Origin: Glycine soja
Lineage: Eukaryota; Streptophyta; Magnoliopsida; Fabales; Fabaceae
Length of the DNA stretch: 64,000 nucleotides
Reading direction: 5' to 3'
NCBI RefSeq assembly: GCF_004193775.1
Contig: NC_041012.1
Span: 9,445,223-9,509,222, forward strand
Shown here: positions 60,402-64,000 of the stretch, piece after piece
How positions within the stretch are numbered: the stretch's first letter is position 1
Layout: each line of letters starts with the position of its first letter
The notes under the pieces: model-generated
Databases searched by the model: none
What the model was told of the DNA's origin: nothing
What the model saw: only the letters and a program-made list of their open reading frames with translations
Program-made: the position numbers and the translations under genes

Positions 60402-63400
60402 ATGGCCTCCTCTCTGCTTCTCCAACTTGGTAATCAATCCCATTCACTTCTCTTCCTCAAATTTGCATTTTTTTTTTTTTGTTTTGCTCTCTATCTCAAC
60501 AATGTATAATTCTCTTCTATCCCATCAACAAGTTATAACCTTTTTATAGCATGACATGTATGTACTTTAAAAATAAAATTGCTTTTTATAAATTAAAAAA
60601 AAAATGTCGTGTTGATATATACTGTCAATGGCAAGCACTAAGCAGTAGACATTCATAGAATGTGGATTCATAAGCACTAAGCAGTAGAAATTCATAGAAT
60701 GTGAATTCATATAAGGTTGATCTAGTGGTGAAGGGAGAAGGGAAGGGGGTAGAGATTGCAGTTTCAAGTCCCCTGCTAACAAAAACTAGCATTTGCCCGA
60801 TAGAAGGAAAAAAAGAAATCAGTTTCTGCATAGTGTTGTTGGCCCAACTTCCCTTCTTCAAATGCCATGATTGTTTTCTGAACTTAGTTTACCTTTTGCT
60901 AGGTTCTACTTGTGGTAAAAGTCCCTCTTTTGCTCCTCCTCAAAGCATTTTGGTTGACAAACTTCGAAGATTAGTGATTAAAGTCAAGTCCTCAGAGACA
61001 AGGGAATGCACCACAGCTATGTTTAATGCCAATTCACGTAGAGACTTTCTTGGGTTAGCTTTAGGAGTCTCGGGTCTCTTCATCGGTTCGCTGGATGCAA
61101 ATGGAGCTGGTTTGCCCCCAGAGGAAAAGCCTAAACTGTGTGATGACACTTGTGAGAAAGAGCTTGAAAATGTATGGTGAGATTACATAGCCCCTTCTTT
61201 TGCCTTATTTCTATGTTTTTCTCCATTTGTTTTAAACATTGCTGGTACTGATTGCTGTATGTTGCTTCGAATGCATTCACTTTCATACGGTTGAATCACT
61301 TTCTGTAAGGTGAATCATGTCTGAAATCTTGGGGACTTGAAAGTTGAAACATCATTTATATAAATATTGCTGAAGATATGATAATTTCTATTAAACTTTC
61401 TTGCCATATAAAGTGGTTAGAGATTTTATAGCCCCCACTGATAAGGTTCTTAACAAATTGTTGCTAGTCTTAAAGAGATCACCAAGGCTCACCTTGTGCT
61501 GTCCCTTTATTTCAAGTTTTGTGACCCAAAAAACTCTGGCAGTTAAGCTTTATTGACTTGCTGAAATTTAAGAATTAATATTTTTGCACAGTGTCTAATC
61601 TACCCCCACATTGTTTCTAGCAAACAGAATCTAACTTTCTAAGAGGAATGTGCATAGATTCCTATAGTTCTACATATGATACTGTTGTATAATTGGTCTA
61701 ATATTCAGTTTAGTTTCAATATTTCTGTTATAGGGTCAGATTCTGTCAATTGTGCATGCTATGCAATGAAGAATCTGTTATTGTTAGAAATAGTTAATCA
61801 ACGTGATAGCACTTGAATTCAAAGGGACACACTTTTAGGAACCTTTGACCATCAATAAAAATGATTAGGCCAGTGAATTTTACTTTGTTAACACTTTAAT
61901 TTCCATAGTTATTGACTGATGCTGTTTTTGAATATTTTATGCAATGCAGGTGCCTACGGTAACTACTGGATCAGGTTTGCAATACAAGGATATTAAAGTT
62001 GGACAAGGTCCTAGTCCACCAATTGGATTTCAGGTCTGTAAAGTCTTCTGACTTGTTCAGGTTCTCATGTATGCATGTCTCAACCTTTCAAAATGGCAAC
62101 CGATTCCAAATTTGAACTAGATCAACGCCTAACTACTTAGACAACTGAATATGTTTTTTCTTGACAAATGGTCTGATTGTATATTTATTTTTACCTTTTA
62201 TGTAGAAAATACTCTACAAATATTGGTGATGGCCTTATCTTATATGGGCTTGCCATCTACTAAGTTCTTCAACATAACATATGCTTCTGCAGATTCACTT
62301 TGCCATTCTATGCTTCCTTTTTCATCAAAATTAATCTTTAGGGCACTGCATAACTTTCTCAAGCACTTGAATCACTGTAGGCATATTTTTTTAAAAATAT
62401 CATTTGAGGCAGCAGCTGCATTTGTCCCACAACTGAGCCAAACTTCTTCACAATGGCATGCTTTTTGGTCCAGGCATGGCCTCTCTACCTCCTCCACTCT
62501 AAAGTAGGAACTAGCTAAAGTTTGTAATATATCTTCACTTTTTCACCCTTGAATAAACTTAAAAGTGACTTTTGTCTGGAGTAGAGTTAAGTCCTCTGTC
62601 AGCAGGTGATATTGTTCTCAATATGGCAAGACTGACTTCATTTCCATGTGCCTCTCTGATGACTCTAATAATCCTTGATGAAATGTAATTACAGGTGGCT
62701 GCTAATTATGTTGCAATGGTTCCCTCCGGACAAATATTTGATAGGTATTACAAATTTCTATCAATCTTTCTTCAGTCATTGAATTGCTAGATGTGGAATG
62801 GTGTTTGTTGTTGTGTATACATGAGAAGTTTTATTTGACTATACAGAATTGTACAGCCATGCCTAATCATATGTTGGACTTCTAAATATGTTATTAAGAG
62901 AATCGTCAATCAGCTATATTTTGCTAACTTGTCCATTCCTTTTTCAGCTTTTTGTCACCTTCCAATTTTTGTTTTGAAGATCTTCACTTTTAACCCTGAT
63001 TACAATTATATGTGTACTATCATGTTTGCACTTTGATAAAAATGAATTTGAAGCCTTTGAAGATGACATAGGCAGGTACATTATGTGTTGCTCTTTTCCC
63101 CCCTTTTCAATTTTACAGTTCACTGGAGAAAGGTCAGCCTTATATTTTTCGTGTTGGTTCTGGTCAGGTAAACTCTGGATGTTGCTTTTAATGTTATCAA
63201 ACTTAAGAATTTAACCTTCATTGTAGTTATTAGTGTTCAAACTTGAAAAACAATAGTTTTGGGGCCAATTGTTGGATAATCCTTTTCAAGATAAACTGAT
63301 ATTCAACCCAATGAGTAACAGGTGATACAAGGACTTGATGAAGGTATTCTGAGCATGAAAGTAGGAGGGAAACGTCGACTGTACATACCCGGATCAGTAA

Positions 63401-64000
63401 GCTTCTTTCTTGATAGCTGATGCTAGATTCCCCATGTGTAAGCCTGTAGCATCTCCCAACATAGTAACACATTCAAAATCTTAAACAACGTGTGTTTTTC
63501 CTTGTGAAGCATAGTACAACTTCTTCAATATTAAGCTTCCATATTCCTAGTTTCTCCGTGGCCATTGGCTATGAGAATGAGCAGTGTGCATTGACAATCT
63601 ATAGCAATCACTTGGTGCTCTGATAATTTTCTTTGAGTCTTGCTAACAGGTGTCCTTATGACGCATTGGTTAAGGAACTAAAAGGGGAAAACATTTATTG
63701 TGGAAATCATAGGAAAGCGCAAAAATGATCATGGGCTGTGCAATTTTTTGTCTTCCAATAAAAACATTTCTACTTTAAGTTTCTTAACCAATGCCTTAAG
63801 AGCACTAGTTAGCATTTGTCATTTTCTTTACTAATTGAAAATGACAAGTCTTCGGTTCTAATTGTTAGCCACATATCTCTTCTTTGCTTTTTAATTTGGC
63901 AGCTGGCATTCCCAAAAGGCCTTACTTCTGCTCCTGGAAGACCAAGGGTGGCTCCAAGCAGTCCAGTCATATTTGATGTTAGTTTGGAATACATACCGGG
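60402..64000 (+). CDS. FKBP16-3: FKBP16-3-like thylakoid-lumen immunophilin (3' end outside the window)
   Basis: FKBP-type peptidyl-prolyl isomerase family, thylakoid lumen. Exons: 60402-60429, 60903-61171, 61950-62033, 62695-62744, 63119-63167, 63322-63396 and 63903 to the window end, all in phase, 217 codons so far. The start MASSLLLQLG has a strong context (ACCATGG); an in-frame ATG lies 9 nt upstream. A plastid transit region precedes a twin-arginine lumen signal (SRR at 54-56, then DFLGLALGVSGLFIGSL). The cleavage region is followed by GAGLPPEEKPKLCDDTCEKELE. The FKBP fold begins at TTGSGLQYKDIKVGQGPSPP and continues AANYVAMVPSGQIFDSS, YIFRVGSGQVIQGLDEGI and KVGGKRRLYIPG. The last exon reads LAFPKGLTSAPGRPRVAPSS and is cut by the window end. 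Confidence 0.92.
60634..60711. repeat. 39 bp tandem pair in FKBP16-3 intron 1
   Basis: AGCACTAAGCAGTAGACATT... at 60634 is repeated at 60673 with a period of 39 and two differences. Confidence 0.88.
60715..60785 (+). mobile_element. Possible SINE remnant in FKBP16-3 intron 1
   Basis: TGATCTAGTGGTGAAGG resembles a pol III A box, and GTTTCAAGTCCCC about 40 bp downstream resembles a B box. No target duplication or tail was found, so this is weak. Confidence 0.25.

Noticed and set aside
62151..62507. 118-residue plus-strand ORF in FKBP16-3 intron 3
   Set aside because: It lies within an intron between well-supported exons and has no recognisable domain.

Overview
The window is nuclear DNA of a flowering plant, most likely a legume close to Glycine. 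The genes are multi-exon with GT-AG introns, the spacers are AT-rich, VIPP1, FKBP16-3 and a PIP-type peptide precursor are plant-specific, and transposons of four kinds are present. No CRISPR array, bacterial operon or rRNA gene was seen. Exon coordinates were worked out by hand from splice signals and reading phase. They are internally consistent but have no transcript support.

Layout. 123-5263 (-): young, open Ty3/gypsy chromovirus, 367 bp LTRs, TSD TAGTC. 5269-8027: spacer with a 126 bp tandem duplication. 8028-10795 (-): REM/VRN1-like protein with two B3 domains. 14341-17164 (-) and 22724-24719 (-): two paralogous B3 genes from a segmental duplication, both carrying tandemly amplified 165-171 nt phase 1-1 linker exons. 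One intron of the first holds a tRNA-derived SINE. Between them (19247-22319) lies a long-arm foldback element split by a 2.3 kb solo LTR. 26972-28289 (+): Expp1-like secreted protein. 28870-36539 (-): trigger-factor-like gene with a 14 nt microexon, two GC splice donors, an in-frame TGA, and a decayed 4.84 kb copia element in an intron. 39967-41353 (+): GH19 chitinase without a chitin-binding domain. 44771-46547 (+): a chitinase pseudogene that keeps a broken chitin-binding domain. 49474-49719 (-): precursor of a PIP-type defence peptide. 52090-59349 (-): VIPP1 (11 exons) with a 5'-truncated LINE in intron 6. 60402-64000 (+, runs off the window): thylakoid-lumen FKBP16-3.

Biology. VIPP1 and FKBP16-3 are divergent, about 1.05 kb apart, and both act in thylakoids. 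The chitinase and PIP peptide are defence-type genes, each with nearby W-box cores. The three B3 genes form a same-strand cluster of DNA-binding regulators. The most unusual structure is repeated growth of the linker between two B3 domains by duplication of a frame-neutral exon, partly decayed in one paralog.
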